A stretch of DNA of 10,164 nt. Origin: Bacteroidales bacterium (GTDB taxonomy: Bacteria > Bacteroidota > Bacteroidia > Bacteroidales > Bacteroidaceae). How positions within the stretch are numbered: position 1 is the first letter of the stretch; every line of letters begins with the position of its first letter. The notes beneath the pieces are model-generated. The model was given only the letters and a program-made list of their open reading frames with translations, made no database searches and was not told the DNA's origin. The stretch spans positions 1 to 10,164 of the forward strand of contig SFEP01000074.1 of assembly GCA_004557185.1 (NCBI GenBank), read 5' to 3'. The position numbers and the translations under genes were made by a program. Below, piece after piece: positions 1 to 7,915 of the stretch.

Positions 1-43
1 GAATAGTGTCAGCGATGTTTGCCCGGGAAGCGTGTTGACAGTG

Positions 44-51
44 CAAAGGTA
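44..51 (-). promoter_or_regulatory. Bacteroidetes-type -7 promoter box, TACCTTTG
   Basis: The minus strand reads TACCTTTG followed by CACTG, a full match to the Bacteroidetes sigma-A -7 consensus TAnnTTTG. It points left, out of the window, toward a gene that would begin before base 1. I do not see a clean TTG -33 element at the usual distance, so this is a box match rather than a complete promoter. Confidence 0.4.
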
Positions 52-169
52 GGGCGGCTTGCTCGCAGCAGTGACGTTTAAGGGTGTGCAGTGCAGGGCT
101 GCGGTTGAGGAAATTGGCAGCGTAAGGTTTTCGGTGTCAAGCGGATGAAAGAAAATTATGCGGGGTGTG

Positions 170-177
170 CAAAAATA
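170..177 (-). promoter_or_regulatory. Second -7-like box, TATTTTTG
   Basis: The minus strand reads TATTTTTG, again a full TAnnTTTG match, about 120 bases upstream of the first box. The surrounding 11-mer (GCAAAAATATG on the plus strand, 169-179) is identical to the one at 9819-9829 next to the start of the TlpA-like gene. No -33 element is evident. It could be an alternative promoter for the gene to the left, or a chance match in an A/T-rich patch. Confidence 0.25.
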
Positions 178-249
178 TGCGCCTACTGTATAGACGGTGT
201 GTCATAATGGCCAATCTGCTTCGTTGCTATCGGCATTCGGGTTTGGTCA

Positions 250-263
250 TGTACTTTAGTACA
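250..263. repeat. 14-bp palindrome TGTACTTTAGTACA
   Basis: TGTACT and AGTACA are perfect inverted copies separated by two bases. A dyad of this size could be an operator or a small hairpin loop, but nothing nearby decides which. Confidence 0.4.
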
Positions 264-306
264 CTCCCTGCGCCCTCAGCCTCAGCGCCTTGCATCTTAG
301 CCATTC

Positions 307-330
307 TGACGCACCTTCGAGTGCGCGTCA
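307..330. repeat. Imperfect hairpin
   Basis: TGACGCAC at 307-314 pairs with GTGCGCGTCA at 321-330 apart from a two-base bulge, with the loop at 315-320. It lacks a following T-run on either strand, so it does not look like a terminator. It may be part of a larger RNA fold in this gene-free region. Confidence 0.35.
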
Positions 331-423
331 AAATTTGCATTCCCTTTCGGCCCGCTGGCAGCAAGCGTTGGTGGCATGCGCCTCAGGGCCGACTGCGGGT
401 GGTGGATGGCTGAGCACGGCTGC

Positions 424-465
424 AAAACAAGGGCCGCGCCACGGGCGGGAACCCATGGCGCGGCC
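424..465 (-). terminator. Intrinsic terminator after the large secreted protein gene
   Basis: A perfect 10-bp GC-rich inverted repeat (arms 432-441 and 456-465, GGCCGCGCCA with TGGCGCGGCC) can be extended past one mismatch by GGG/CCC, leaving a six-base loop. On the minus strand it is followed at once by CTTGTTTTGC, a T-rich tract, and it starts 21 bases after the stop codon at 487. The plus strand has no T-run after the stem, so it should act in one direction only. Confidence 0.8.
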
Positions 466-486
466 TGATGGTGGGAGGTGGCGGCG

Positions 487-3400
487 TTAGCGCAGCATCA
501 CCTTGCGGCCCTGCATGATGTAGATTTGGCCGCGTACGGGACGGGTGACGGGCCGCCCGCTGAGGTCGTAGATGGCGGGAGAGCCGGCGCCCGGTGTGAG
601 GGAGATGTGCTCCACAGCCTCGGGCACGGGACGCAGGGTGCCGAGCGTGTAGCGCGTGAGGCTGAAGTTGCTCAGCGTGAGGCATTGCTTGCCCTCCATG
701 TTCACCAGCAGGCCCACACTCACCGTGGCGGGCTGCGTGAGGGTGAAGGTGATGGCGTTCGAGGTTACCTCGGCGCTCTTGGGCTGCATGAGTTTGTAGG
801 CGAGGGCGCCGTCGGCAAGGTCGAGCGTGCCCGGCAGGGTGCTGCCCGGGGCGGCCACAAGGTAGGAGTTGCCGCTCTCGCCCTCATACTCGCCGTAGTC
901 GGCGCGGAACTCGTAGGTGCCGGCGGGCAGTGAGAGCGTTTGGTAAACCTTGTGGTCGGCCAGGAGTTTGGCGAAGTAGTCCCACTCGGTGGTGATGGTG
1001 AGGTCTTCGTTCTTCTGCTTGTCGACGTGGGCTCCGGTGCGCGGGTCGGTGCCGATGGCATTTTCCTGTTTCCACGACTTGAGTTCCCAGAATCGGTAGG
1101 CGTCGGCCGTCATGTTGACGGGCTGGCCAGTGGTGACGAAGGGCTCGGTGTAGTTCACCAGGTATTCGGCCGTTACATTCTCAGCCTGCGACTGGTTGAA
1201 GTTGAGGCAGAACACGCCGCGCGAGAGTCCCCAGGCGTCGCCGTCGGGCCCGAAGCCTGAGCGTGTGCCGTGGTTTTGCTTCGAGGTGGCATCTTGCACG
1301 TCGCCTCCGCTCTGGTTGCAGTTGTAGTAGAGCTGCAGGCCCATGTTGGCTTCGGCTTGTGCCACGTTGGTGAGCGGGGCGTTGCTCACGCTCTGCAGCT
1401 GACTGAGTGTGAGGGCTTGGTTCCAGATGCGGAATTCGTCGATTTGTGCACGGAAGGGCATGTCTTTGTTGCCGCCCAGCACGAAGCGTGGGATCGAGGG
1501 CAGGGTGGTGGTGCCGAGGGCTTCCTTGCCGATGTAGCGCCCGTCGCGGTAGAAGAGCATGTTGCCCTCAGCGAAGACGACGGCGTAGTGGTGCCACTGC
1601 TGCGGAATGATGAAGCCGTCGGGCGAGAGGGCCTTGCTGCCCTTGCACTGCACCTGCATGGCCCCGGAGGCGGTGGTGGTGAAGAGGAGTGTGTTCTGGG
1701 TGTCGCCCATGGGGTTGCAGTCGGTGTCGAAGTCGGCGGCTCGCATCCACCAGTCGATGGTGAAGGCTTGCTGCGAGGTGGTGAAGGGCACTTTGGCGAG
1801 GGTGACGCCAGCCTCGTCGTAGCTGAAGTTGAGGCCGTTGTGGCTCTCGGCGTTGCACACGATGAGGGCACGTCCCTGGGTGAAGGTGTGGCTGCCTACC
1901 TCGTTGGTGGTGGTGAGTGAGATGTCGTAGACTCCGGGCTCGTCGGCCATGAAGGCCACGTGCTGCTCTTGGGTGTTGTAGACGTGCTCTTGGCTCTTGA
2001 TGAACCAGTTCCAGGAGGTGGGGGCGTAGCGTGTGCGGTCGGTGAGTGTGACGGGGTCGCCGCGCATGACGATGGCCTGCGACACCTCGAAGTCGGACTG
2101 TGGTGCTACGGCGCTGACGTGGATGCGCTGGGTTTGCGTGGCCTGGGCACCGGCGGGGGTGCTGACGGTGAGTGTGACGCTGTAGTCGCCGGCACGGTCG
2201 TAGGTGGCGGCGGCGTTGGCCGAGGCGGCCTCAGGCGTGTCGGCACCGGGCATCTGCCAGCGGTAGAGGTAGCCCAGGCGTGGCTGCGAGGCCAGGAAGG
2301 TGACACGCTCGCCAGCCTTCACATCCGTCTGGCTGAGGGTGAATGCCGCCGAGGGGGCGGGGAGGTCGGTGACGGTGACTTCGGCCGTGAGGGTGCGCGA
2401 CTCGTTGTTGGCATTGTAGGCCGTGGCCTTGACGGTGTGCGTGCCAGCGGTGCTGAACACGAACGAGGGACGCGGGGCCCATGTGCTGCTGACGCCTGCG
2501 TCGGGGCATTCCCAGCACACCGACTTCACGCCGGCTGCACCCTGCAGGGCAAAGGTGAGGGGTGTGCCGGCATAGAGCGTGCCCTGGGGCACCTGGATGG
2601 TGGCGTTGAGGTCGGAGGAGGGGCGCACGTTGGGCAGCACGGTGGAGGCGAGGGCGAAGTCGGCGTTGGCCAGGGGAGCGTGGCGGGCGTAGCGTGAATG
2701 GTCGCGTAGATAGGTGACGCCGTTGCTGGTGAAGAGGTCGCTCTTGTAGTAGGCCAGGAGGTCGTCGGGCATGGCGCCGTCGCCTATCTCCTCGGAGCGG
2801 TCGGTGAGAATCTGCGAGGCGGTGCGTGCTGTGCGCCAGATGCGCAGTTCGTCGACCTTGGCGTTGAAGGCTCCGTTGCCCGACGACTTGAACACGAGGT
2901 CGCCGAAGCCGCCCAGACCGCTGTAGGTGTCGGAGGTGACGCTGGCCCGTTTCACCCCATCAATATAAATGCTGAAGGTGTGACCGTCGACCACGTAGGC
3001 CACGTGGCGCCAGGTACCGTTGGTCAGGCAGTTGGCGGGGGTGGAGCAGCGGTTTTCCACATCCCATCCGGCAGTGAGTGAGCCGTCGCGGTTGGCGTGG
3101 AACTGGAAGGTGCCCCAGCCTGGCCCGCCGCTCTGGTTCCAGTTCTCCAAGGTGTTGGGGTTCATCCAGTACTCAATGGTGGCCTGTTCGTAGACGCTGC
3201 CGAGGGCGCCGGGCACGGTGAAGCCGCAGTGGTTGAGCTGGAGATGCTGGTTGAAGTAGGTGGCGGTGTAGGTGGACGTTTCGGCCTTGTTCGACTCGTG
3301 GGTGCCGTAGAGGGCGCTGACGCCGTAGACCTCGGTGCCCGTTTCGCCCAAATCGTAGGAACGGACGTCGGCGGCCACGGTGCCGAGCAGCTGCGTGCCG

Positions 3401-4968
3401 CAGTAGACGTTGTAGCCCGTGACGGGCAGGGCCGAGGGAATGGGAGCCGTCCACGACAGGGTGGTTTGCTCGATGTGCGGGTTTTGCGGCGCATAGAAGC
3501 CCGCTCCCTGCACCACGGTGGAGATGATGGTGCGCTGGCCCGCGCTCTTGATTTCGGTGCCCGAGGCGGCGGGGAGGTTGAAGGGGGTTTCGATGCCCAG
3601 GAGGTCGTCGCGGTAGTCGATGATGGAGGCGTTGTAGATGTGTCCTGAGCCGAGCGCCGTGGGCTTCGTCTGGATGATGAAGAAGTACTTGAGGGGCATG
3701 TTCTGGTCGAAGGAGGCGCTGAGGTCGGTGAGGTCGTAGCCAAACTCCATGGGCTCGTCGTGCAGTTTGCCGTCGGCCCATTTACCGAGCATGGGCACCT
3801 CGGGAGCAGGCACGGTGTTGCCGTTGTGGCCGTCGCCGGCGTAGCGGAAGTGCTCCATGGGCACGAGCATGTCGGGCTCGGTGGCGTTGAGGTCGGCCGA
3901 GACGCCGACGCTGAGCAGGAGTTCGCTGCGGCGGGAGTAGTCCATGCGGAGCTTGATGGTGCGCAGGGGACGGTAGTTCTTGCGCACCCTGTAGATTTCG
4001 GGCTGCCACCAGCTCGTGTTGCCCATGGTGCCGTCGGCATTGAACCAGGCTCCGGCATGCGCATAGGGGCAGTAGACGAAGCCGTTGTTGCACCAGTAGG
4101 GTCCCCAGGAGTTGACGACAATCCAAGCGCCGACCTCGTCGGCCGACTTTTCGCCGTAGATGCCGTTGCCGTTGAGGTCGAACTCAATGCGGTCGTCGTA
4201 GCCCACGATGGTGAGGGCGTGGTCGACTTGGGTGCCCCATTTGGCTACATACTTTTTGCTGGTTACGCCGATGGCGTCGTTGGTGGGTGTGGAGGGTATG
4301 CTCCCCCAGCGTCCGGCGCTGGCTACGCCGATGCCTACGACGCCGCCGGAGTGGAAGTCGGCGTCGCCGGCATGGTTCCAGAGCCAGTTTTTCAGCAGTT
4401 CGCGGCCTTCCTCAGTTTCGACACTGATGGGGAGATGGGTGGGTGCCCACATGCGGTTGAACATGGCGGCGTACCATTTGTCGTAGCCCGTCATCCAACC
4501 GAAGTTGTTGTCCGTTTCGACCTGATAACCGAAGAGGTTGGAGAAGGTGCGTCCGCCGTAGATGGCGGCTGAGGGTACGCCGACTTTGGTGATGAACTCG
4601 TCCTTGCCCGAGGGGCTGTTGGTGAGGAGCCACACGAAGTGCGAGGGGTAATAGTTTTCGGGCTCGCGTCCGTTGAGGTTGCGGAAGGAGTTGAGCTCGT
4701 GGGTGAACATGTAGCAGATGCGCGAGGCCGAGCCGCAGGAGCCTCCGTCTTGGTTGAAGACGGTGGGGAAGTGCATGGTTTCGGCATTGTTGACGCGGAC
4801 GGGGCGGGTGAGTGAGGCCATGGGCACGAAGCGGGCTTGCTGGGCGGCCAGCTGGGTGTCGATGTGGCGAATGGAGTCGTAGTCGGGGTATTTGGTGCGG
4901 TCGACCACCTGTGCGGGGGCTTGCCATGCCAAGGCCGAGAGGGTGAGGAGGGTGAGGATGTGTTTCAT
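487..4968 (-). CDS. Secreted papain-fold (C1 family) protein with LamG-like and PKD-like domains and T9SS-like tail
   Basis: 1493 residues. A signal peptide (about 1-20, ending PAQ) indicates export. Residues about 60-325 form a papain-like C1 peptidase domain: oxyanion-hole Gln73 in FNQDGGSCGSAS, His250 in VDHALTIVGYDD and Asn286 in VVNSWGPYW. The nucleophile is unclear: the strict papain alignment puts Ala81 at the Cys25 position, and Cys78 is the only nearby alternative. Next come a beta-rich stretch (330-490), a fibronectin III-like part (495-565), a LamG-like jellyroll (570-728), three PKD-like repeats (about 784-866, 872-952, 956-1038), a second LamG-like domain (1043-1255), a carbohydrate-binding-like domain (1263-1440) and a short tail (1452-1493) containing IYDLSGRPV and ending in KVMLR, resembling reduced type IX secretion sorting tails. 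A role in degrading or adhering to extracellular proteins or glycans is inferred. It has its own terminator; a 204-base gap and a hairpin separate it from cydB. The start is supported by the signal peptide directly after it. Confidence 0.9.
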   Translation of the reverse strand: MKHILTLLTLSALAWQAPAQVVDRTKYPDYDSIRHIDTQLAAQQARFVPMASLTRPVRVNNAETMHFPTVFNQDGGSCGSASRICYMFTHELNSFRNLNGREPENYYPSHFVWLLTNSPSGKDEFITKVGVPSAAIYGGRTFSNLFGYQVETDNNFGWMTGYDKWYAAMFNRMWAPTHLPISVETEEGRELLKNWLWNHAGDADFHSGGVVGIGVASAGRWGSIPSTPTNDAIGVTSKKYVAKWGTQVDHALTIVGYDDRIEFDLNGNGIYGEKSADEVGAWIVVNSWGPYWCNNGFVYCPYAHAGAWFNADGTMGNTSWWQPEIYRVRKNYRPLRTIKLRMDYSRRSELLLSVGVSADLNATEPDMLVPMEHFRYAGDGHNGNTVPAPEVPMLGKWADGKLHDEPMEFGYDLTDLSASFDQNMPLKYFFIIQTKPTALGSGHIYNASIIDYRDDLLGIETPFNLPAASGTEIKSAGQRTIISTVVQGAGFYAPQNPHIEQTTLSWTAPIPSALPVTGYNVYCGTQLLGTVAADVRSYDLGETGTEVYGVSALYGTHESNKAETSTYTATYFNQHLQLNHCGFTVPGALGSVYEQATIEYWMNPNTLENWNQSGGPGWGTFQFHANRDGSLTAGWDVENRCSTPANCLTNGTWRHVAYVVDGHTFSIYIDGVKRASVTSDTYSGLGGFGDLVFKSSGNGAFNAKVDELRIWRTARTASQILTDRSEEIGDGAMPDDLLAYYKSDLFTSNGVTYLRDHSRYARHAPLANADFALASTVLPNVRPSSDLNATIQVPQGTLYAGTPLTFALQGAAGVKSVCWECPDAGVSSTWAPRPSFVFSTAGTHTVKATAYNANNESRTLTAEVTVTDLPAPSAAFTLSQTDVKAGERVTFLASQPRLGYLYRWQMPGADTPEAASANAAATYDRAGDYSVTLTVSTPAGAQATQTQRIHVSAVAPQSDFEVSQAIVMRGDPVTLTDRTRYAPTSWNWFIKSQEHVYNTQEQHVAFMADEPGVYDISLTTTNEVGSHTFTQGRALIVCNAESHNGLNFSYDEAGVTLAKVPFTTSQQAFTIDWWMRAADFDTDCNPMGDTQNTLLFTTTASGAMQVQCKGSKALSPDGFIIPQQWHHYAVVFAEGNMLFYRDGRYIGKEALGTTTLPSIPRFVLGGNKDMPFRAQIDEFRIWNQALTLSQLQSVSNAPLTNVAQAEANMGLQLYYNCNQSGGDVQDATSKQNHGTRSGFGPDGDAWGLSRGVFCLNFNQSQAENVTAEYLVNYTEPFVTTGQPVNMTADAYRFWELKSWKQENAIGTDPRTGAHVDKQKNEDLTITTEWDYFAKLLADHKVYQTLSLPAGTYEFRADYGEYEGESGNSYLVAAPGSTLPGTLDLADGALAYKLMQPKSAEVTSNAITFTLTQPATVSVGLLVNMEGKQCLTLSNFSLTRYTLGTLRPVPEAVEHISLTPGAGSPAIYDLSGRPVTRPVRGQIYIMQGRKVMLR

Positions 4969-5019
4969 GGTTTGTTGGGAAAAAAGGTAATTGTGGAGGG
5001 GAAATGGAGGGGCACTGTG

Positions 5020-5094
5020 GGATTTTCCCAGTATGCCGTGGGATGGGGCGAAGGGGTTTGAGAATTTCTAAAACATGCGTGAGGATTTTCCCAG
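5020..5094. repeat. Pair of identical 12-mers in the gap upstream of the papain-fold gene
   Basis: GGATTTTCCCAG occurs at 5020-5031 and again at 5083-5094, 63 bases apart, both inside the 204-base gap between cydB and the secreted protein gene. Their placement 52 and 115 bases before the start codon would suit operator sites for that gene. No clear TAnnTTTG box was found between them and the start; the nearest is TACCTTTT on the minus strand at 4982-4989. Confidence 0.4.
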
Positions 5095-5114
5095 CCTCTG
5101 TCAGAGAAATGTGT

Positions 5115-5160
5115 GCGCACCGCTTCATCGGCCGTCAGGGTGACAGATGAGGCGGTGCGC
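5115..5160 (-). terminator. Terminator-like hairpin after cydB
   Basis: Arms 5115-5129 and 5146-5160 (GCGCACCGCTTCATC with GATGAGGCGGTGCGC) pair over 15 positions with one G/T wobble, and the loop contains a further GTCA/TGAC stem. It begins 12 bases after the cydB stop codon. On the minus strand the stem is followed by ACACATTTCTCTG, a poor T-tract, so termination may be partial, or the hairpin may mainly protect the 3' end of the cyd mRNA. Confidence 0.65.
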
Positions 5161-5172
5161 GGTGTGGGGTGT

Positions 5173-6324
5173 TTAATACTTATGCTCGGTGTGCTGCATT
5201 TCGTCGCGGCTGATGCCACCCTTGTCGATGGCGTGCCAGGCGTAGGCAATGTAGGCCAGCACGAAGGGGATGGCGAGGCCTGCTACCGACATGACGCGCA
5301 GGGTGAACTCGCTGGAGCAGCTGTTGGCCAGGCAGAGCGAACTCTGCGGGTCGGTGTACGAGGGATAGTAGGCCGTGTGGTTGAGGCCCGCGAGCAGCAG
5401 TACGCTCATGACGGCCAGCACGGTGCCGATGCCGGCGTACCAGATGCCGCGCGTCTCCTTGCTGCACCACACGGTGCGCGCTAAGCCCAGCAGCACGAGC
5501 ACGGTGCCGCAGAGCAGCATGACGGACACGACGGGCAGCGCCAGGAGGTTGTGCAGGTATTTGTAGGGCTCGGGGGTGAATGCCTGGGCTGAGGGGTCCC
5601 ACGTGAGGCCGCTGGCGGTGAGCAGGAACACGAGGAAGGCTACGAAGAGGAGCACAAAGGGGACGGCGTCGACCAGCACCTGGCGGCGCAGACGCTGGCG
5701 CAGGGTGTCGTCGTGCAGGTTGTTGATGAGGTACATGCCGCCCAGCGTGCGGGCCAGGAAGCAGAGGGCGAGGCCCAGCACAAGGTTCCAGGGGTTGGCC
5801 AGCGCTTCGAGGCCGTGCCAACTGCTTGCCCAGCGGCTGATGACGGGCGTGAGGCCCATGCCGTTCATGGCGTTGTGCTCCACTACAAAGGGTGAGCCCG
5901 TGAAGAACGTGCCCACGGCAGCACCCACAATGATGGGGGCCAGCAGGCCGTTGCACACGAGGAAGACGCGGTAGGCCGTGCGGCCCATGACGTGGCCGGG
6001 CTTGTTCTGGTATTCATAGGCCACAGCCTGCAGCACAAAGGTGAGCAGCAGAAGCATCCACACCCAGTAGGCGCCGCCGAAGCTGGTGCTATAGAACAAG
6101 GGGAAGGAGGCGAAGAACGCGCCGCCGAAGGTGACGAGCGTGGTGAACGTGAACTCCCACTTGCGGCCTGTGGAGTTGACAATCATCGTGCGCTCAGCTT
6201 CGTCGCGGCCGATGCGGAAAATGAGGGTGTTGGCACCCTGCACGAACATGAGGAACACCAGCAGGCCGCCCAAGAGGCTCACGAGCACCCACCAGTATTG
6301 CTGAAGGAATGTATAGGTAAACAT
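5173..6324 (-). CDS. cydB: Cytochrome bd quinol oxidase subunit II
   Basis: 383 residues, close to the usual CydB length (379 in E. coli). CydB is the second integral membrane subunit of cytochrome bd, which pairs with CydA, stabilises its haems and helps complete the oxygen-reducing complex in the inner membrane. The sequence shows eight or nine hydrophobic segments (roughly 11-29, 58-78, 85-103, 119-141, 177-202, 218-237, 260-283, 297-313, 343-363). Recognisable family stretches are the N-terminal WWVLVSLLGGLLVFLMFVQGA, the GRKWEFTFTTLVTFGGAFFA loop and helix, and the NHTAYYPS segment before the last helix, a stretch I associate with Bacteroidetes CydB. It follows cydA after 33 bases and precedes a hairpin, so it is the last gene of the cyd unit. 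The tail after residue 364 is short and polar. I see no disruption or missing part. Confidence 0.95.
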   Translation of the reverse strand: MFTYTFLQQYWWVLVSLLGGLLVFLMFVQGANTLIFRIGRDEAERTMIVNSTGRKWEFTFTTLVTFGGAFFASFPLFYSTSFGGAYWVWMLLLLTFVLQAVAYEYQNKPGHVMGRTAYRVFLVCNGLLAPIIVGAAVGTFFTGSPFVVEHNAMNGMGLTPVISRWASSWHGLEALANPWNLVLGLALCFLARTLGGMYLINNLHDDTLRQRLRRQVLVDAVPFVLLFVAFLVFLLTASGLTWDPSAQAFTPEPYKYLHNLLALPVVSVMLLCGTVLVLLGLARTVWCSKETRGIWYAGIGTVLAVMSVLLLAGLNHTAYYPSYTDPQSSLCLANSCSSEFTLRVMSVAGLAIPFVLAYIAYAWHAIDKGGISRDEMQHTEHKY

Positions 6325-6357
6325 AACAAGTGTGCGGTTAGTAGGAATGAATGTCGT

Positions 6358-7851
6358 TTACGCTGCCGTGTGGCGTGAAATGGCCTTGCACATGATGCCG
6401 ACCTCGGCGGCCAGCAGGAGTGTGAACACCAGCAGGAAGAGGAAGAAGGTGACCATGATGTTGGCCACGGGGAGCTGCGACACGGCGGCCTGCACCGGCA
6501 GCAGTTCGTAGATGGCCCATGGCTGGCGGCCTACTTCGGCCACTACCCAGCCTGCCTGCCCGGCTACGTAGACCATGGGCACGGCGGCTACGCCCAGCCA
6601 CAGCATCCAGCGCATGGTAGCCAGCTTGTCGCGGCGCTGCAGCCAGAGGGCTACGACGAGGTAGAGCATGAGGAAGGAGCCGATGCCCACCATGAGGCGG
6701 AACGACCAGTAGACAAGCCATACGGGCGGCTCAAGCTGTGAGCGGTGGGTGAGGTAGCCGTAGCCGAAGTAGGGCAGGTGCTCTTGCAGGGTGGCGCGGG
6801 CTTCGGCTGCTGCGGCGGGGTCGCTCTTGTAGGTGGCTCGGAACTGGCCGAAAGCCTGCAGGGCTTGCTTGCCGCGTGCTATCTTTTGCTCAGCCGAGAG
6901 GTGCTGCACGCCTTGGGCATCGGTGTAGCCGTCGAGCAGGTCGTCGATGCCGGGCACGTAGCCGTTGAGGTCGTGCGTGGCCAGCACGGAGAGCACGCCG
7001 GGCACCTCGACGCCGGGCACAATGCTGAAGGGGGCTTGCGTGCCGCCGCGGCGCAGACCCTCGGCCGCAGCCAGCTTCATGGGCTGCTCCTGAGCCATCA
7101 CCACGCCGCTCTTGTCGCCCGTGCCCATCACTACAAGGGTGGCCAGCACTCCCGTGACGGCGGCCACGTTGAGCGATGCCTTGGCCATACGCACGTTGCG
7201 GCCCTTGAGCAGGAACCAGCAGCACACGCCTACTACAAACACGGCACCCGTCATCCAGCCGGACGACACCGTGTGCAGGAATTTCACTACGGCCGAGGGC
7301 GAGAAGGCTACTGCCATGAACGACGTCATTTCGTTGCGCACGGTTTCGGGGTTGAACTCCATGCCCACGGGGTGTTGCATCCAGGCGTTGGCTACCAGAA
7401 TCCACCACGCCGAGATGGTGGCGCCCAAGCCTGTGAGCCACGTGGAGGCTAGGTGGAAGCCGCGGCTCACCTTGTTCCAACCAAAGAACATGACGGCGAT
7501 GAACGTGCTCTCCATGAAGAAAGCCACTACGCCCTCAATGGCCAGCGGCGCACCAAAAATGTCGCCCACAAACCACGAGTAGTTGCTCCAGTTGGTGCCG
7601 AACTCAAATTCAAGGATTAGGCCCGTGGCCACGCCGATGGCGAAGTTGATGCCGAAGAGCTTCATCCAGAACTGGGCCGTACGTTTCCAAAAGGCATCAC
7701 CCTTGACGTAGTACAACGTCTCCATGATGCCCATAATAAGTGCCAGTCCGAGCGTCAGGGGCACGAACAACCAGTGGTAGCATGCCGTGAGGGCGAACTG
7801 CGCACGCGACCAGTCAATGGCCGAAGGGTCGAGAGCAGATAAGAATGTCAT
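6358..7851 (-). CDS. cydA: Cytochrome bd quinol oxidase subunit I
   Basis: 497 residues. CydA carries haems b558, b595 and d and the quinol site; with CydB it oxidises (mena)quinol and reduces oxygen to water at very low oxygen levels. Key residues are present: His26 in the helix FALTACYHWLFVPLTLG (E. coli His19), Glu106 and Glu114 in IEGVVAFFMEST (Glu99 and Glu107), His193 in VKFLHTVSSGWMTGA (His186), Met387 in FRLMVGIG (Met393), Lys259 and Glu264 in MKLAAAEGL at the quinol loop (Lys252 and Glu257), and GRQPW at 441-445. The segment from GDKSG to FRLM is about 143 residues, comparable to the long Q-loop of E. coli rather than the short form. About nine membrane helices are expected. The gene sits 64 bases after the DUF4492 gene and 33 before cydB. 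It is intact and GC-rich. Confidence 0.97.
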   Translation of the reverse strand: MTFLSALDPSAIDWSRAQFALTACYHWLFVPLTLGLALIMGIMETLYYVKGDAFWKRTAQFWMKLFGINFAIGVATGLILEFEFGTNWSNYSWFVGDIFGAPLAIEGVVAFFMESTFIAVMFFGWNKVSRGFHLASTWLTGLGATISAWWILVANAWMQHPVGMEFNPETVRNEMTSFMAVAFSPSAVVKFLHTVSSGWMTGAVFVVGVCCWFLLKGRNVRMAKASLNVAAVTGVLATLVVMGTGDKSGVVMAQEQPMKLAAAEGLRRGGTQAPFSIVPGVEVPGVLSVLATHDLNGYVPGIDDLLDGYTDAQGVQHLSAEQKIARGKQALQAFGQFRATYKSDPAAAAEARATLQEHLPYFGYGYLTHRSQLEPPVWLVYWSFRLMVGIGSFLMLYLVVALWLQRRDKLATMRWMLWLGVAAVPMVYVAGQAGWVVAEVGRQPWAIYELLPVQAAVSQLPVANIMVTFFLFLLVFTLLLAAEVGIMCKAISRHTAA

Positions 7852-7915
7852 AACGCTATAATGGTATTAGATGAATATGCACACGTTAGGAGAGGTGCGG
7901 ATGCCACCTGCCCCC

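Larger units (their letters stand above)
1..423. other. Gene-free region with promoter-like boxes and inverted repeats
   Basis: I find no convincing gene here. An 82-codon plus-strand frame (165-413) is open, but it starts inside a promoter-like box, is rich in Arg, Cys and Ser as expected for a chance frame, and matches no family I know. What the region does show is two minus-strand TAnnTTTG boxes (44-51 and 170-177), a short palindrome (250-263) and an imperfect hairpin (307-330). It lies between the terminator of the large secreted protein and a minus-strand gene presumably starting left of the window, so it probably serves as that gene's upstream region. A structured RNA or a dispersed repeat is possible for about 150-380 but cannot be shown from one copy. 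Confidence 0.5.

Noticed and set aside
165..413. Plus-strand 82-codon frame in the left gene-free region
   Set aside because: Composition looks random, no recognisable family, and its start overlaps a promoter-like box and structured DNA.
3162..4187. Long minus-strand frame of 341 codons within the papain-fold gene
   Set aside because: It overlaps the peptidase and downstream domains in another frame and is extremely rich in Ser, Thr, Pro and Arg, typical of a shadow in GC-rich DNA.
3760..4572. Plus-strand frame of 270 codons, and similar ones at 1270-1920, 1960-2697 and 6745-7452
   Set aside because: Antisense shadows rich in Gly, Val and Ala opposite genes with clear domains; no family features.
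4982..4989. TACCTTTT as the promoter of the papain-fold gene
   Set aside because: It misses the final G of TAnnTTTG, has no -33 partner, and would leave almost no leader.
7893..7909. Small hairpin between the DUF4492 gene and cydA
   Set aside because: Only five base pairs with a seven-base loop and no T-run; too weak to call a terminator or attenuator.
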